From Gymnorhina tibicen (lineage: Eukaryota > Chordata > Aves > Passeriformes > Artamidae): a stretch of 64,000 nt of DNA. Numbering within the stretch: position 1 is the stretch's first letter; each line of letters begins with the position of its first letter. The DNA lies in contig VXAZ01007605.1 of assembly GCA_013399875.1 (NCBI GenBank), forward strand, positions 358,217-422,216, given 5' to 3'. The notes beneath the pieces are model-generated. The model did not search any database, was not told the DNA's origin, and was given only the letters and a program-made list of their open reading frames with translations. Shown here in pieces: positions 45,271-55,708 of this stretch. The position numbers and the translations under genes are program-made.

Positions 45271-45437
45271 AGCAGGGGAAATGCAGGGAGCGAGGGTGGC
45301 TGTGGTGATGGGAGGGGTTGGAGCTGCCTTTTCCATAGGGTTCAGCTCTTCCAGCTGCTCGGATCCTGCTCTCCAGGGCAGGGGAATGTTTTGGGGAGAG
45401 ACCTGGAGTGGCAGGATAAAAGGGAATGGTTTCCCAC
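45271..45437. other. Unique spacer
   Basis: Nothing recognised. Confidence 0.4.
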
Positions 45438-45585
45438 TGGTGATGGGATATTGGGAAGGAATTATTCCCTGTGAGGGTGGCAAGACCCTGGCACCCAGAG
45501 AAACTGTGAATCCTGGCAGTGTCCAAGGCCAGGCTGGACGGGGCTTGGAGCACCCTGGGACAGTGGAAGGTGTCCCTGCCCGTGG
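45438..45585 (+). mobile_element. CR1 LINE fragment (sense), missing its 3' terminus
   Basis: TGATGGGATATTGGGAAGG, AATTATTCCCTGTGAGGGTG, CCAGAGAAACTGTG, AATCCTGGCAGTGTCC, AAGGCCAGGCTGGACGGGGC and GACAGTGGAAGGTGTCCCTG. It stops at CCCGTGG without the CCTTCCAACCCAAACCATT end, so the 3' end was deleted after insertion. The internal block GCTGCCCCTGGATCC is also deleted. Confidence 0.9.
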
Positions 45586-47093
45586 CCTTTGCATGAATTC
45601 TGTGAGCCAGCACAGTCCGTTGGATGCTCTGCTGCTGGCACATCCTTCTGGGATAAAGGGCACCCGTGCCCTGCTGGTTTGGTCACCCCAAACCCCGTTT
45701 GGGGCCGTTCCTCACACAATTCCTGCTCCTTTCTGGCTGTGCCCTCCTCTCCCGGGCAGCTCCATCCTCCCGTCCCGGGGCACTCCGGGCTGGGAGCTGC
45801 TCCCTCCAAACCCATCCCTGTGCCAGGGCTGTGGCTGCTGCCAGGGGAGATCCGTCAGCCCCACCACACAGGTGCCGCCGGTGGCGGCGGGGGGAGCAGC
45901 AGCTCCCAACTCCTGGAATGTTTTTTTCTCCCTGTGGAGTTCACTCCGAGGTCAATCCACCCCAGAGGGGTTTTTTCCTTGCTGTCACAGCGGGGAATTC
46001 TCTGGCTCAGCCTCTCTTTGCTCCCAGTGGAAGCTGCTTGGCAGGTGAAGCGCGGATTCACCTGCCTCACCTCAGGCAGCTGAGGCAGGCGCCAAACCTG
46101 AGCTGATCATCCCAGAACAGCCACGGAAAGGCACCTGGAATGTCCTGAAACAGGCGGCTGTGGGATCTGCGTGAGCGTCAGGAGTCCCCAGGACATGGGG
46201 CACGAGAGGATGCAAATTCCAGGCTCTCCTGCAGGTGTCTGAGCAGCCTCTGGATCTCCAGGGGAGGGACAGGACTCAGTGTAGGGGTCCCTGCAGGGAT
46301 TGGGGATTTCTCTGGAACCTCCTTAAAATTCCCAAGGGCAATCCCTCCGTACGAGGCAGGAAGGTTTCCCTGTCTCAGAACATTTTGCTGCTCCAGCACC
46401 ATCCCAGTTAAGCTCCCAGCACCTGGAATCAGCTGCTCCAGGACTTTGTCTGGACAGGCAGCTTTCTGCCCCAAAGTGCCGCCATTGGATGTGAAAAGTT
46501 TTTGGCTTCCGCCGAGTTATTGGAGTGCTGGATTGGATGTGGGATGGACTGAAATTCCCCCCGCTCCCTGTCCAGCCTTCTCCCCTCTTCCCTAAAGAAA
46601 TCCCCGTCCCAAACAAAGCTTTGTTATGTCTCATTGTCTCCTCTGGCGCTCGGAATCGCGAGCTGTTCCCATCCATCTCCTTGGCACCTTTCCACGCTCT
46701 CCGAGGCTGTGTTGGTTTTGCAGCGATTCCCGCGCTGGGGCTTGACTCCAGGACCATGGGAAAGGCTCCGTGGCGGGGATGGGGCAGGGATGGGGCTGGG
46801 GAGAGGCACCTCGGACCCTGCGGGGGCTGGCCCGGGTGAGGAACACGCGGGAGGTGCTGCTGGACTGCACCCACCAGGATCTGCTGGGAGCCTGCGGAGG
46901 AGCCTGGCGCGAATCCGCATTTTATTCCCCCTTTTCTTCTTCAGCCACGTCAGTCCCCGCTTTGGCGTGGCACAAACGTGGCCGTGGGGCACTCGTGTCC
47001 TTCTCGTGGGGACGGAACTCGCTGGGGCTGGGCTGGGCAGGGCAGGGGCTGTGTCTGGTAATTCAGAGAATGACCCGACAGAGTTTCCAGCAT
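45586..47093. other. Unique sequence, nothing recognised
   Basis: A GGTGCCGCCGGTGGCGGCGGG motif makes a local GC spike near 45870. A 350-codon plus-strand frame at 44996-46048 crosses the CR1 copy and is rejected as coding. Confidence 0.5.
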
Positions 47094-47187
47094 TGTGGAG
47101 TCGTGGAGAGTTTGGGATGGGAGGGACCTTCAGAGCTCATCCGGTCCTGGAAGGAGCAGGGACGCCTTCACCTGGAGCAGGTTGCTG
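47094..47187 (-). mobile_element. Diverged CR1 3' end (antisense)
   Basis: GTGGAGTCGTGGAGAG, TTTGGGATGGGAGGGACC, TTCAGAGCTCATCCGGTCC, GCAGGGACGCCTTCACC and GAGCAGGTTGCTGAGG. CR1 order is kept, with many substitutions and small deletions. Confidence 0.7.
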
Positions 47188-47962
47188 AGGGCGAACGTTT
47201 CCAGGGAAACATGAAGCATTCCGGACTGGGAACTGCGGCGGATGGAGAAGATCCCAGCAGAGCCAGGAGCTGTGGGTGACGTTTCCCGTGGGGCCGGGAG
47301 ACGCCACGGCGGCTCCCTCAGGAGAGGTGGATTGGGAAGATGCCCCACAGCCTTCTTTCCAGCTGGAAATCTTGCCCTGAAGCTGGAATAAAGTAAGATT
47401 TCCCCCGAGGAGAGCAAAATCCATGGGTATCCCAGCGTGACGCTCCTGCTGGTCCTGCTGTGCCTCAATCCCACTGGGATCTGCAAACCCGGGCAAAACG
47501 AGGGTTTTTCTCCTTTTCCCTCCCTCTGGAGGTTATTCCCAACCCGGTGCATTTCTTACAGCAGATGAGGTTTCCCAATCCCTGGATAAGATCTTCCCTG
47601 CCCTCAGTGGAGTCATTAATTCCATCTGCTGCAATCCCACTTTAATTGGGTTAAATGAGAGCGCACCAGTCCCGGGAGCAATGGAATAAAGCTCTTCATT
47701 GTGTGAGGATGCTGAGCCTGGGCAGGATCCTGGTCCTTATCTCTTATCTCCTGCTCTGTCTCCCAGTGCATCCTGTCTCCCAGTCATTCCCGGGGCCAGC
47801 ATTCCAGCAATCCCCAGTTCAGTGCTCCACGTTGAGTTGGTTGTGGCTCGAGTGCCAGAAAAAGCAGAGTTAAAATTAATCAGAGTTTAATCAGATTTAA
47901 ATCAGAGTTTGATTGCTTGTGTTGTGCCAGGCGTGATGATGATCCCAAATTCTGCGTGATGT
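47188..47962. other. Unique sequence, nothing recognised
   Basis: A small repeated AGAGTTTAATCAGATTTAAATC block lies near 47880-47910. No gene identified. Confidence 0.45.
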
Positions 47963-48541
47963 CCCTTATCCTTCATCCCCATGTCCCATATCCCTATCCC
48001 CATGTCCCACATCCTCATCCCCATGTCCCATATCCCTATCCCCATGTCCCATATCCCTATCCCCATGTCCCACATCCTCATCCCCATGTCCCATATCCCT
48101 ATCCCCATGTCCCATATCCTTATCCCCATGTCCCACATCCTCATCCCCATGTCCCATATCCCTATCCCCATGTCCCNNNNNNNNNNNNNNNNNNNNNNNN
48201 NNNNNNNNNNNNNNNNNNNNNNNNNNNNNNNNNNNNNNNNNNNNNNNNNNNNNNNNNNNNNNTAAACCACATCTTCATCCCCATGTCCCATATCCCTATC
48301 CCCATGTCCCATATCCTCATCCCCATGTCCCATATCCCTATCCCCATGTCCCATATCCCTATCCCCATGTCCCACATCCTCATCCCCATGTCCCATATCC
48401 CTATCCCCATGTCCCATATCCTCATCCCCATGTCCCACATCCTCATCCCCATGTCCCACATCCTCATCCCCATGTCCCATATCCTCATCCCCATGTCCCG
48501 TATCCTCATTCCCATGTCCCACATCCTCATTCCCATGTCCC
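47963..48541. repeat. 21-bp minisatellite interrupted by an assembly gap
   Basis: Tandem 21-bp units of two main types: CATATCCCTATCCCCATGTCC and the version with CACATCCTCATCCCC. They run from CTTATCCTTCATCCCC to TCATTCCCATGTCC. Because 21 is divisible by three, both strands remain open and would encode heptad-like repeats such as MGHGDED on the minus strand. I treat this as non-coding. The array is cut by N bases at 48177-48262, so its true length is unknown. Confidence 0.97.
48177..48262. other. Assembly gap, 86 N
   Basis: An 86-base run of N inside the 21-bp minisatellite. The sequence resumes with TAAACCACATCTTCATCC, whose first bases do not fit the repeat unit, which hints at a misjoin or edge error. 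Confidence 0.99.
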
Positions 48542-50299
48542 CCCTGAGCTCTGCCCGTCGTAGGACCAAGAGCTGCCCAAGCTGAGCTTTGTCAGGAGCG
48601 GCTGGTCCGTGGAAAACCTGGCTTTGAGCATGGGGATGGATTGAGGGATGCACTCAGGTGCTCTGCAGAGAATCCAGACAGGACGATCCGAGCCTGGATT
48701 GTCCCAGTGCCAGCTCTGCCTTGGAGGACACCAGCAATCCCAGAGAAACCTGGGCTCTCTATTCCAGCTAAGCCAAGACACGGATTCAGACAAAATAATA
48801 ACTGTCCAAGTCCATTTTCCTGCTTCTTTTCCTTTAATGCATCGTGAAAGGGCTTTGAACACAATTCCAAGCCCTCTGAACAATCCCATATCCCCCCTCC
48901 TCCCGCTCCGATGCACCTGAGCTCCCCTCCAGGAGCCGCCCTGGCTTTGTTCCCAGAAACAGCTGGGAAATCTTCCCTTCCACAACCTTCCCGTCCTTTT
49001 CCAGAGGATCCTTGCTCGGGCCCAGCCTGCGATCCAGGCACCCCCCCAGCTCTGCTCCTTCTTTCTTTCGGAACGTCGGAATTCAGCTTTGAGAAGCTCT
49101 GTCTGAGCCATCCGGGTGTTTCTGGCCGCGCAGCTTCCAGAGGCTCATCCATGGAAAACAGCAATGGGGAAAACAGATCCAGGAGGTTTTCAGTCGTAAA
49201 ACACAGACATAAAATGCCCTCGGTGACCGGAGTTCACAGGCAGGACGAAGGCTCCCAAAACCATCCGGCTTTTCCTGGTTTTTGTAGGATAATCACGTTT
49301 CTCATGGAATATTGGAATAAGATTGAGAAAACAAAGCCAAAAAAAACCATCTTCAGTCCTTTAAGATTCTGGCATCCCATCTTCCCGACATCCCAGATCT
49401 CCGGGAGAGCCGCAGCTCAGGCTTGGAGATGCCCAAAGTGAGGAAAAAGGGCAACCCCGGATGAGTTCTGGCTGTTCCCACAGAGCCGATTTAAGGAATT
49501 GCGCGAGTGCCGGGAGGGAAGCGCAGGGAATTCCCGGCTGTCCTGGGATCCAGGCTGTTGGACAATGCCCCCCCGAGCAGCTCTAATTGCAGCTGCACTA
49601 ACGAGCTTTTCCCAAGCCCCACATCCCGGCTCTCCCTCTCCTTCCCCCCCATCCCATTCCTGACTCCAGCATTGTCGTGTCTTCCTTAATTTCCCGTTTA
49701 TCCAATGACAGTCTTTAATTAAGGAACGAGGTGCCACGTCCTGGGCAGAGCTCCGGGAGCTCTTGGAGCTGTGGAAGAGCTCCCAGGAATATCTGCCTTT
49801 GCCATCAGGGATTGTTTATTTGCGGGAAGCAACAGCCAGAGACCTCTTGTTCCACGCTTCCCATTTGTCTCAATCAGGGAGCTTTTCCACACCTCGGCAT
49901 TCCTGGCAACCGGAGAGTTCCCTCTGGAGCCCTCCCGCCGCTTTCCTGCCTCTCCACATCTTCTGAGGGAAGTTTCTGCCTCTCCTCCCGCGCTGTCACC
50001 TCTGGGCAGGGACACGGGGGTGGCTCCGAGCCTCTGCATCCTCCTTGTGCTCCAACAGCAATTCCTGTCCCACCGTGCCACCCCCAGCTCCAGGAAAAAG
50101 TAGGGAAGCAGGACAACATCTCCCTGTGGAGATGTTTGAAGCGATAAGAGAGTTCAGACCCATTAATTCCTTGATTTGTGGACAGATTTGGTTTAAATCT
50201 CGTTTCCGGTTCATTTTTGGCTGCTGCCGAAGGGTAAATGATGGATTCCGGGACTTCTTCCCGGTTTTGGAGCCTTAGAATGGGATTTGAGCATCCCCG
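48542..50299. other. Unique sequence, nothing recognised
   Basis: About 1.75 kb without a named repeat. Pro/Ser-rich open frames only. No gene identified. Confidence 0.5.
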
Positions 50300-50420
50300 G
50301 GCAGCTTTGGGGACAGCACAGGGTGGTTTTGGGCTGCTGTGCCAGGAAGCAGAGGGAAAATCAGGATTAGAATCCATCGGCGCTGGGAAAAGGGGGAGAA
50401 AAGCTTACTGCCAGTTTGGA
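50300..50420. repeat. Dispersed duplicate, copy A (unknown family)
   Basis: GCAGCTTTGGGGACAGCACA, GGGTGGTTTTGGGCTGCTGT, GCCAGGAAGCAGAGGGAAAA, GCTGGGAAAAGGGGG, AAGCTTACTGCC and AGTTTGGAGCG. It aligns collinearly with 52961-53075. It is not CR1, and no tandem structure is present. It could be an old uncatalogued transposon fragment or a local duplication. Confidence 0.7.
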
Positions 50421-50559
50421 GCGTTTTATTCACAGGGATGGAAAAGGTTTTTCCATCCATTTGGGGGGATTCGGTTGGTTTTGAGGGACGGGGTGTGGAT
50501 CCAAGGACTCATTCCCAAAACCCGCTCCTGTCCCACTCAGAACCCAGCCTGGAGCTGCC
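50421..50559. other. Unique spacer
   Basis: Nothing recognised. Confidence 0.4.
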
Positions 50560-51000
50560 CAGCTCCTCACATCCACGGAGGCAGCGCCGCGATTCCCGGG
50601 ACGGGCCGGCGTTTCTAAGGATAGGAGGGATCTTAGGGATCCGCTTAAACTCCAGCCGAGCTCAGCGGCAGCTCCGGGATTCCTGAGGTTGGGAATCCCG
50701 AGGCTGCCGGAGCTCAAAGCCGATTTCCCGACCTCTGCTGCCGGCTGCTCTTCCCATTCCTGGGGAGGTTTTGTTGGAAAAGCGAACTGGAATTGCCGCT
50801 GGAGCACCGCGGCTCCCGGCCGGGAGGATCCCTGGGCTCGTCCCCGCTGGGAGCGGCGGGAGGGAGGGAAAATGGGAATTCCGCGCGAATCCGGGGCTGC
50901 GGGGCTGAGCCCGCCCCGGGACGGCTCCGCCGAGTATTCCCGGCGGATTCCCGCTTTTCCATGGGAGCGGCGGCACCGGCTGGTCCCTGCTGCTAAAGCC
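50560..51000. other. CpG-rich patch, possible CpG island
   Basis: GGCAGCGCCGCGATTCCCGG, GACGGGCCGGCG, CCGCGGCTCCCGGCC, GGGAGCGGCGGGAGG, TTCCGCGCGAATCCG, CCCGCCCCGGGACGG and GAGCGGCGGCACCGG. It ends about 130 bp before the AT-only tract, giving one of the sharpest composition changes in the window. No exon was recognised. Confidence 0.5.
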
Positions 51001-51136
51001 ATTCCCGAGCTCCCTTCCAGCCCCTCGCACTCCATGGTTTTCCATAGGAAACTTCGCTCCGGAGCCCAGCGTTCGCTCCGGGTTTTATGGGATTGCGCAA
51101 TCCAGGGGCTGCTCCAGCGGTTTTGGAAAGGGGAAA
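51001..51136. other. Transition between CpG-rich and AT-only DNA
   Basis: Short unique segment with nothing else recognised. Confidence 0.4.
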
Positions 51137-51209
51137 TTTCATTTCATTTATTTCATTTCATTTCATTTCATTTCATTTCATTTCATTTCATTTCATTTCA
51201 TTTCATTTC
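51137..51209 (+). repeat. (TTTCA)n pentanucleotide array
   Basis: About 14 TTTCA units, with one shortened TTTA unit near the left end. Otherwise uninterrupted to TTTCTTTG at 51210. It leads directly into T/A-only DNA. Confidence 0.97.
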
Positions 51210-51712
51210 TTTGTTATTTAATTTTTTATATTTTTTCTAAATTTCATTTTATTTTTTATTTTATTCTTATTGTTTTCCGTTAATATTTTTGTCTTTTTAT
51301 TTTATTTATTCCCTTTATTTTATATTTTAGTTTTTATTTTACTTCTTTTTCCTTTCTTTTTCATTTTGATTTTTTTTTTTAGCTTACTTTTGATTTTATT
51401 TCTGGTTCACTTTTTATTTTTCTTTCATTTTTTATTATTTTTCATTTCATTTTTCATTTTATTTTTACTCTTTTTATTTTCTTCTTCTATTTCATTTTAA
51501 TTTATTCCTTTTTATTGCATTTCACATATTTTATTATTTTTATTTTAATTTTTTTATTTTACTCTCTTATTTTGTTGTTCCTTTGATGTAATTTCTCTTT
51601 TTAATGTATTTTATTTATTTTTATTTTATTTCAATTTTTATTTTATTTTAAATTTATTTGTTTATTTTCATTCATTTTTAAATTTTATTTCGTTTTTAAA
51701 TTTTATTCCCCC
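51210..51712. repeat. Degenerate TTTTA/TTTCA low-complexity tract
   Basis: About 500 bp made almost only of T and A on this strand, with occasional C and very little G. It is built from ATTTT, TTTTA, TTTCATTT and TTATTTT words without fixed phase, consistent with an old expanded (TTTTA/TTTCA)n array that has decayed. It ends at ATTCCCCCAACC, 20 bp before a sense CR1. Confidence 0.93.
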
Positions 51713-51729
51713 AACCAAGTGGCAAAAAC

Positions 51730-51895
51730 AGCTTTAGGAATGAATATTAGGGAAAATTCCCGCCTGGAAAGGGCTGTGCAGTGGTGGAGTCCCCATTCCG
51801 GAGGGATTTGTGGCACCTGGGCGCATGGGCAGTGCTGGGGAATGTTGGACTCGATCCTGGAGGACTTTTCCAACCTAAATTCCCGGATTCCTTAC
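51730..51895 (+). mobile_element. CR1 LINE fragment (sense), third 3'-end type
   Basis: TAGGAATGAATATTAGGG, AAAATTCCCGCCTGGAAAGG, AGTGGTGGAGTCCCC, TGGCACCTGGGCGCATGGGC, AGTGCTGGGGAATGTTGGAC, TCGATCCTGGAGGACTTTTC and CAACCTAAATTCC, with tail GGATTCC. Same type as the copy at 40905. It lies right after the AT tract. Confidence 0.9.
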
Positions 51896-52390
51896 AAAGG
51901 CAAAAAGGTCGAGCCCATTGTGGACGAGTTCTACTTCCAACCCCACATTTTCCATAAAATGCCCAGTTTTTCCCAAATCCCTTTTTTGGTTCAGAAGAGC
52001 CGGGCCCTCGGAGCTGTTCCTCACTCAGCTGAACCAAGATCCAGGGATTGGATTTCCCTGGAATCCCCGGGGCCGGTCCCTCACCCCGGCGCTTGCGCTG
52101 GCTCCTGGAATTCTGCCCTCTCCAGAACCTCGTGCTGGCCCTTGGTGACATCACTGGGAAGTGCTGGAAAAGCAGCTGCGGCTCCTGAGAGGTTGGAAAA
52201 GGTTTTTCCTTTCCTCCCGGGAAGGAAATCTTCCTAAAGCTCCTGGCTCCTCGAGGAAGAGCAGCTGGAAACAACCGGAGAAGGGAAGGGAGATTTTCCT
52301 GGCTGGGGAATGTTGGGGGCAGCTCCCACCCCTGATAAAGCAGAGGGAGAAGGGAATAAAGCGGTGCCTGCTTTCCTTTGGAGCTGTTAA
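51896..52390. other. Unique spacer
   Basis: Nothing recognised between a sense and an antisense CR1. Confidence 0.45.
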
Positions 52391-52609
52391 GGAATCATGG
52401 AATCCTGGAATGGTTTGGGCTGGGAGGGACCTTAAAGCTCATCTCGGTCCATGGGACACCTCCCACCATCCCAGGCTGCTCCAAGCCCCATCCAGCCTGG
52501 CCTTGGACACTTCCAGGGATCCAGGGGCAGCCACAGCTTCTCTGGGAATTCCATCCCGGCCTTTCCTCACCCTCACAGGGAAGAACCTTTCCCGAATATC
52601 CCATCTGCC
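52391..52609 (-). mobile_element. CR1 LINE fragment (antisense), well preserved
   Basis: GGAATCATGGAATCCTGG tail, AATGGTTTGGGCTGGGAGGG, ACCTTAAAGCTCATC, CCATCCCAGGCTGCTCCAAG, CTGGCCTTGGACACTTCC, AGGGATCCAGGGGCAGCC, CACCCTCACAGGGAAGAACC and GAATATCCCATCTGCC. Two tail units are visible. The GCCATGGGCAGGGACACC block is shortened to CATGGGACACC. Confidence 0.95.
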
Positions 52610-52960
52610 TTCCTTTGCTTCCTTCCTTCCTTCCCCAGAAATTCCAGTGCGGGTTGCAGATTCCAGCTCCTCCCGACGGGGCAGGGTGGGTCCCTCACCT
52701 TCCTGCGGCGTTATTTTGTCCTGCATCCATAAAATATTCCCTGGAACATCCGCTCCCAAAGTGAACCCGAGGGGATGGATCGCTGGATTTTCCTCCCAAG
52801 CCAAAGCCTCGCGCTCAGGGCTTGCCTCAAAGCAGAGGGAATTCGGGATGTTCCTTCCGCGGGTTTGATCCCAAAGTTTAGGGGTTTGTGCTGGCAGGGC
52901 TCTGAGAAGGGGAAGGGGAAGTGGAAGTATTCCCATGAAAACGGGGTTGGGAAGTCCCTC
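52610..52960. other. Unique spacer
   Basis: Nothing recognised apart from a short (CTTC)n run near 52613-52635. Confidence 0.45.
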
Positions 52961-53075
52961 AGCAGCTTTAGGGATGGCACAGGGTGGCTTTGGGATGCTG
53001 TGCCGGGAAACGGGGGGAAATTATCCCCATGGATCTGGGAAAAAGCTTCAGGAAAGCTCTTTGCCACTTTGGCTT
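52961..53075. repeat. Dispersed duplicate, copy B (unknown family)
   Basis: GCAGCTTTAGGGATGGCACA, GGGTGGCTTTGGGATGCTGT, GCCGGGAAACGGGGGGAAAT, TCTGGGAAAAAGCTTC and TTTGCCACTTTGGC align with 50300-50420. Divergence is moderate, with scattered substitutions and short indels, and both copies are in the same orientation. Confidence 0.7.
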
Positions 53076-54091
53076 TGCGGGACATCAAATGCTTTTCCTT
53101 CTGCTGGGTGGAATTCGCTTCCAGGGGGGAATTTTGACATTCCCTCCCCCCTCTTTTGCCCTTTTTTTTTGCCGGAGCATCCAAGGAACCTCCTGGCTTC
53201 CGCCAGGTTTCCAGATCTTCTTTTTCCACGATGTAACCTTTTAAAAATTCTTCTCCCCTTCGGAATCTTGGGATGTTTCAGGTTTCCTTGGCCAATCCGG
53301 AGCCTCGTGGAGCTCAAGCTGTTCCTTTGAAGCCACAAAAAGGCTCAAATGCAACCTAAGGAATTTGCTACCAGAAAGGGTGGAAAATTCCCCCTCCTCC
53401 GGGATGTTCCCTGCCGGATTCGGTGGCGAGAAAAGGGGAGGGAAGTAAAAAAGGGCAGGAAAATAAAAATTAGGAATAACTCGGCATTTGGGGCCCAATA
53501 AAAGCGGGGAATCTTAAAGCGAAAGGGAAAAAAAAAAATGGAAAAGGTTTACGGGGGTGTGAGGAGAGGTCAAATTTCCAATTTTACTGGGTTTCCTCCC
53601 AGGAAGGTCGGAATTCCGAAGGGTCGATCAAGAAATGGTCCCTGCCTGGTCCTGCTGAGCAAAAAGTGGAAGTTGTGGGGTGGAGAAGTGGTGACAAATC
53701 CCGTGAATCGTTAATTTCCTGCAGTTCATTAATTTCTCTTCCGCTGGCTGGGGATAAAGCTGTGCTCAGATCCGCGGCGGGGATGCTGGGATGCGGCTCC
53801 GGCTCTTGGGGCCGTCTCAGGGCACCCGTAAATAACTGGAATTTGGAATCGGTTTTTCCAGTAGCGGCCCCTTGTGCTCGAGGCGGGATGTGGCGGAAAA
53901 ATGGAGAAACACCGGTTTGGGGACAGGATCTGCGGCGCTTCCTGGTCCCAAACGCTCCTGAGGGGGATTGTTCCTGCTGTCACCTGGATCCTCCGTTCGG
54001 AGGTCATCGTGCCTTCGAGAGAAAAACCGTTCCGGTCTGATCCAGCTTCTTCTTGATCCCTCCAAATCCAATCCAAAAAACCCCATCTCGC
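53076..54091. other. Unique sequence, nothing recognised
   Basis: A9-A10 near 53530 and T10 near 53160. No gene identified. Confidence 0.5.
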
Positions 54092-54272
54092 GTGGAATCG
54101 TGGAGTGGGTTGGGTTGGAAGGGACCCCAAAGCTCATCCCTTCCCACCCCTGCCACGGGCAGGGACACCTCCCACTGTCCCAGGGTGCTCCCAGCCCCGT
54201 CCAGCCCGGCCTGGGACACTTCCAGGGATCCGGGGGCAGCCACAGCTGCTCTGGGAAGCCTCTTCCAGCACA
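54092..54272 (-). mobile_element. CR1 LINE fragment (antisense), GC-shifted
   Basis: GTGGAATCGTGGAGTGGGTT, GGGTTGGAAGGGACCCC, CTGCCACGGGCAGGGACACC, TCCCACTGTCCCAGGGTGC, CAGCCCCGTCCAGCCCGGCC and AGGGATCCGGGGGCAGCC. Several A/T positions of other copies are G/C here. Confidence 0.93.
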
Positions 54273-55452
54273 GGAATCCTCTCCTTCTGACAAAGCCCTG
54301 ATGAGCTCAAACTCCCGGCCCGACGCATCCCAGCAGCTCCAGGAGCCCCCTCCGGGCAAACCTCGGCACAAGGAGAGGCGGGAGAGGGAATTCTTGGCTG
54401 CTAAAAATATTCCTTGGGGGGAAAATCCCTCCTCGGCCCCTCTCGGTGACACGATCCCAGCTCCGCACTCGGCCGTGGCGGCGGCTCCTGCCAAAGGCTG
54501 AGCTGGAGCTCCCGCTCTGTGCTCCGGCTCTGGCTTTCGCTGGTTTTCCTTGGGAGCAGTCGGGATTTGCACGTTCAGACAACCTCCTGATGCTCCTCTG
54601 GCAGCGGGCAGGGCTGGATGCGGCGTAGGAAAGTTCCTTTGTCTCCTGTTTCCATTTTTCTTGGAAGGGAGGGCAGCGCGAGGGGCGGCGGCCGAGGAGC
54701 AGCGGGCTCGGATCCGCCGGCCAGATTCCTGCATCCAGCAGCCGAGAGCAGGGAAAGGGATTTATCCCTGGTCGCAGCTTCGGCTTGGAGGCCGCAGCTG
54801 TGGTGGGTGCCGGCCGGAAAGCTCCGGGGAGGATTCCCCTCCGGCAGCAGGAGCAGCGGTGCCAGCGGCTGGACCCGGACCGGGATGGGGACAGGGATGG
54901 AGCAGTGGGATGGGCACGGGAAGCAGCCTCCCAGCAGGAATTCAGCTCCCCAGCTGGCACAGCGGCACCCCAGACCCTGGGACGGTGGCACCCCAAATCC
55001 CGTGGTGCTCGCTGACTCCCTCAGATCCCCAGCTGCCGGAGATTCCCAGCTTCGCTTGGACTAAAAATGGTGGAACTGGAAGCCCAAGGAAATGTTGTCA
55101 AGAGTGAGGAGAGAATAGCAAATCCACCCTTTTTTTTCCCCCCAGTGGAATTATTTCGGAGGCAGCATCGCTTTGCCTGGCGAAATCTGACTCGGGAATT
55201 TTGCTTCCTTGAGGCTGGCAGGGCTGGCAGCGGGACAGAAACGTTTGCTCCAAGAAAACTTGGCAGAAAGCGGGATTTCCAAAAACAAAAACAACAAAAA
55301 AAAAACCAACCCCAACCCAAACAAGAAACGGAGTTAATCCCTTCGTTTTCTCTGTAGCTTTTCCCTCCCGAGCTGCCTTTCCCTGGCCTGGGTGTGTTAC
55401 GGATCCCAGGTGCCTCCCAGCAATTAAGGGGAGTTAAAATTCCTTCCTGACC
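54273..55452. other. GC-rich unique sequence
   Basis: CpG-dense at 54440-54870 (GGCCGTGGCGGCGGC, GGGGCGGCGGCCG, GATCCGCCGGCC). No exon recognised. The 305-codon minus-strand frame at 53817-54734 runs straight through the CR1 copy and is not credible. Confidence 0.5.
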
Positions 55453-55708
55453 TTGGGTTTATCGAGCGCCGCGCTCGGGTTTGGCATCTGTCAGGCTGCT
55501 CCAAACAACATCCCCGCGTGCCGGGGCTCGTTCCCGACGCCCCGGGGCATGGGGCGGGGGGATCGGGAGCAGGTGGGACCGGGAACAATGGCGGAGGCGG
55601 GAGAACCTCCCGTGGAAACACGGAGCCGCGGGCTGCTGGAAAATCCAGCGGGAGCAGCCGCAGGAGGGGGGGTTGGCAGGCGGCCATCCCTGCAGATGCT
55701 CCCGGGAG
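55453..55708 (+). promoter_or_regulatory. CpG-rich patch with first-exon-like layout
   Basis: Dense CpG (GAGCGCCGCGCTCGG, CCCGACGCCCCGGGG, GGGGCGGGGGGATCGG). An ATG at 55588 has A at -3 and G at +4 and opens MAEAGEPPVETRSRG. The frame stays open and a donor-like GAG|GTACCTG lies at 55708/55709. This pattern, CpG patch, strong Kozak ATG and donor, is what a vertebrate first exon looks like, but I recognise no protein and all parts are short enough to occur by chance. Confidence 0.2.

Noticed and set aside
44996..46048. 350-codon plus-strand open frame
   Set aside because: Runs through the 14-bp array and a CR1 fragment. No domain.
47902..48585. Histidine/Gly/Asp and Pro/His/Tyr repeat 'proteins' on both strands
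   Set aside because: Artefact of the 21-bp minisatellite with period divisible by three, and interrupted by N.
53817..54734. 305-codon minus-strand open frame
   Set aside because: Reads straight through the CR1 copy at 54092-54272.
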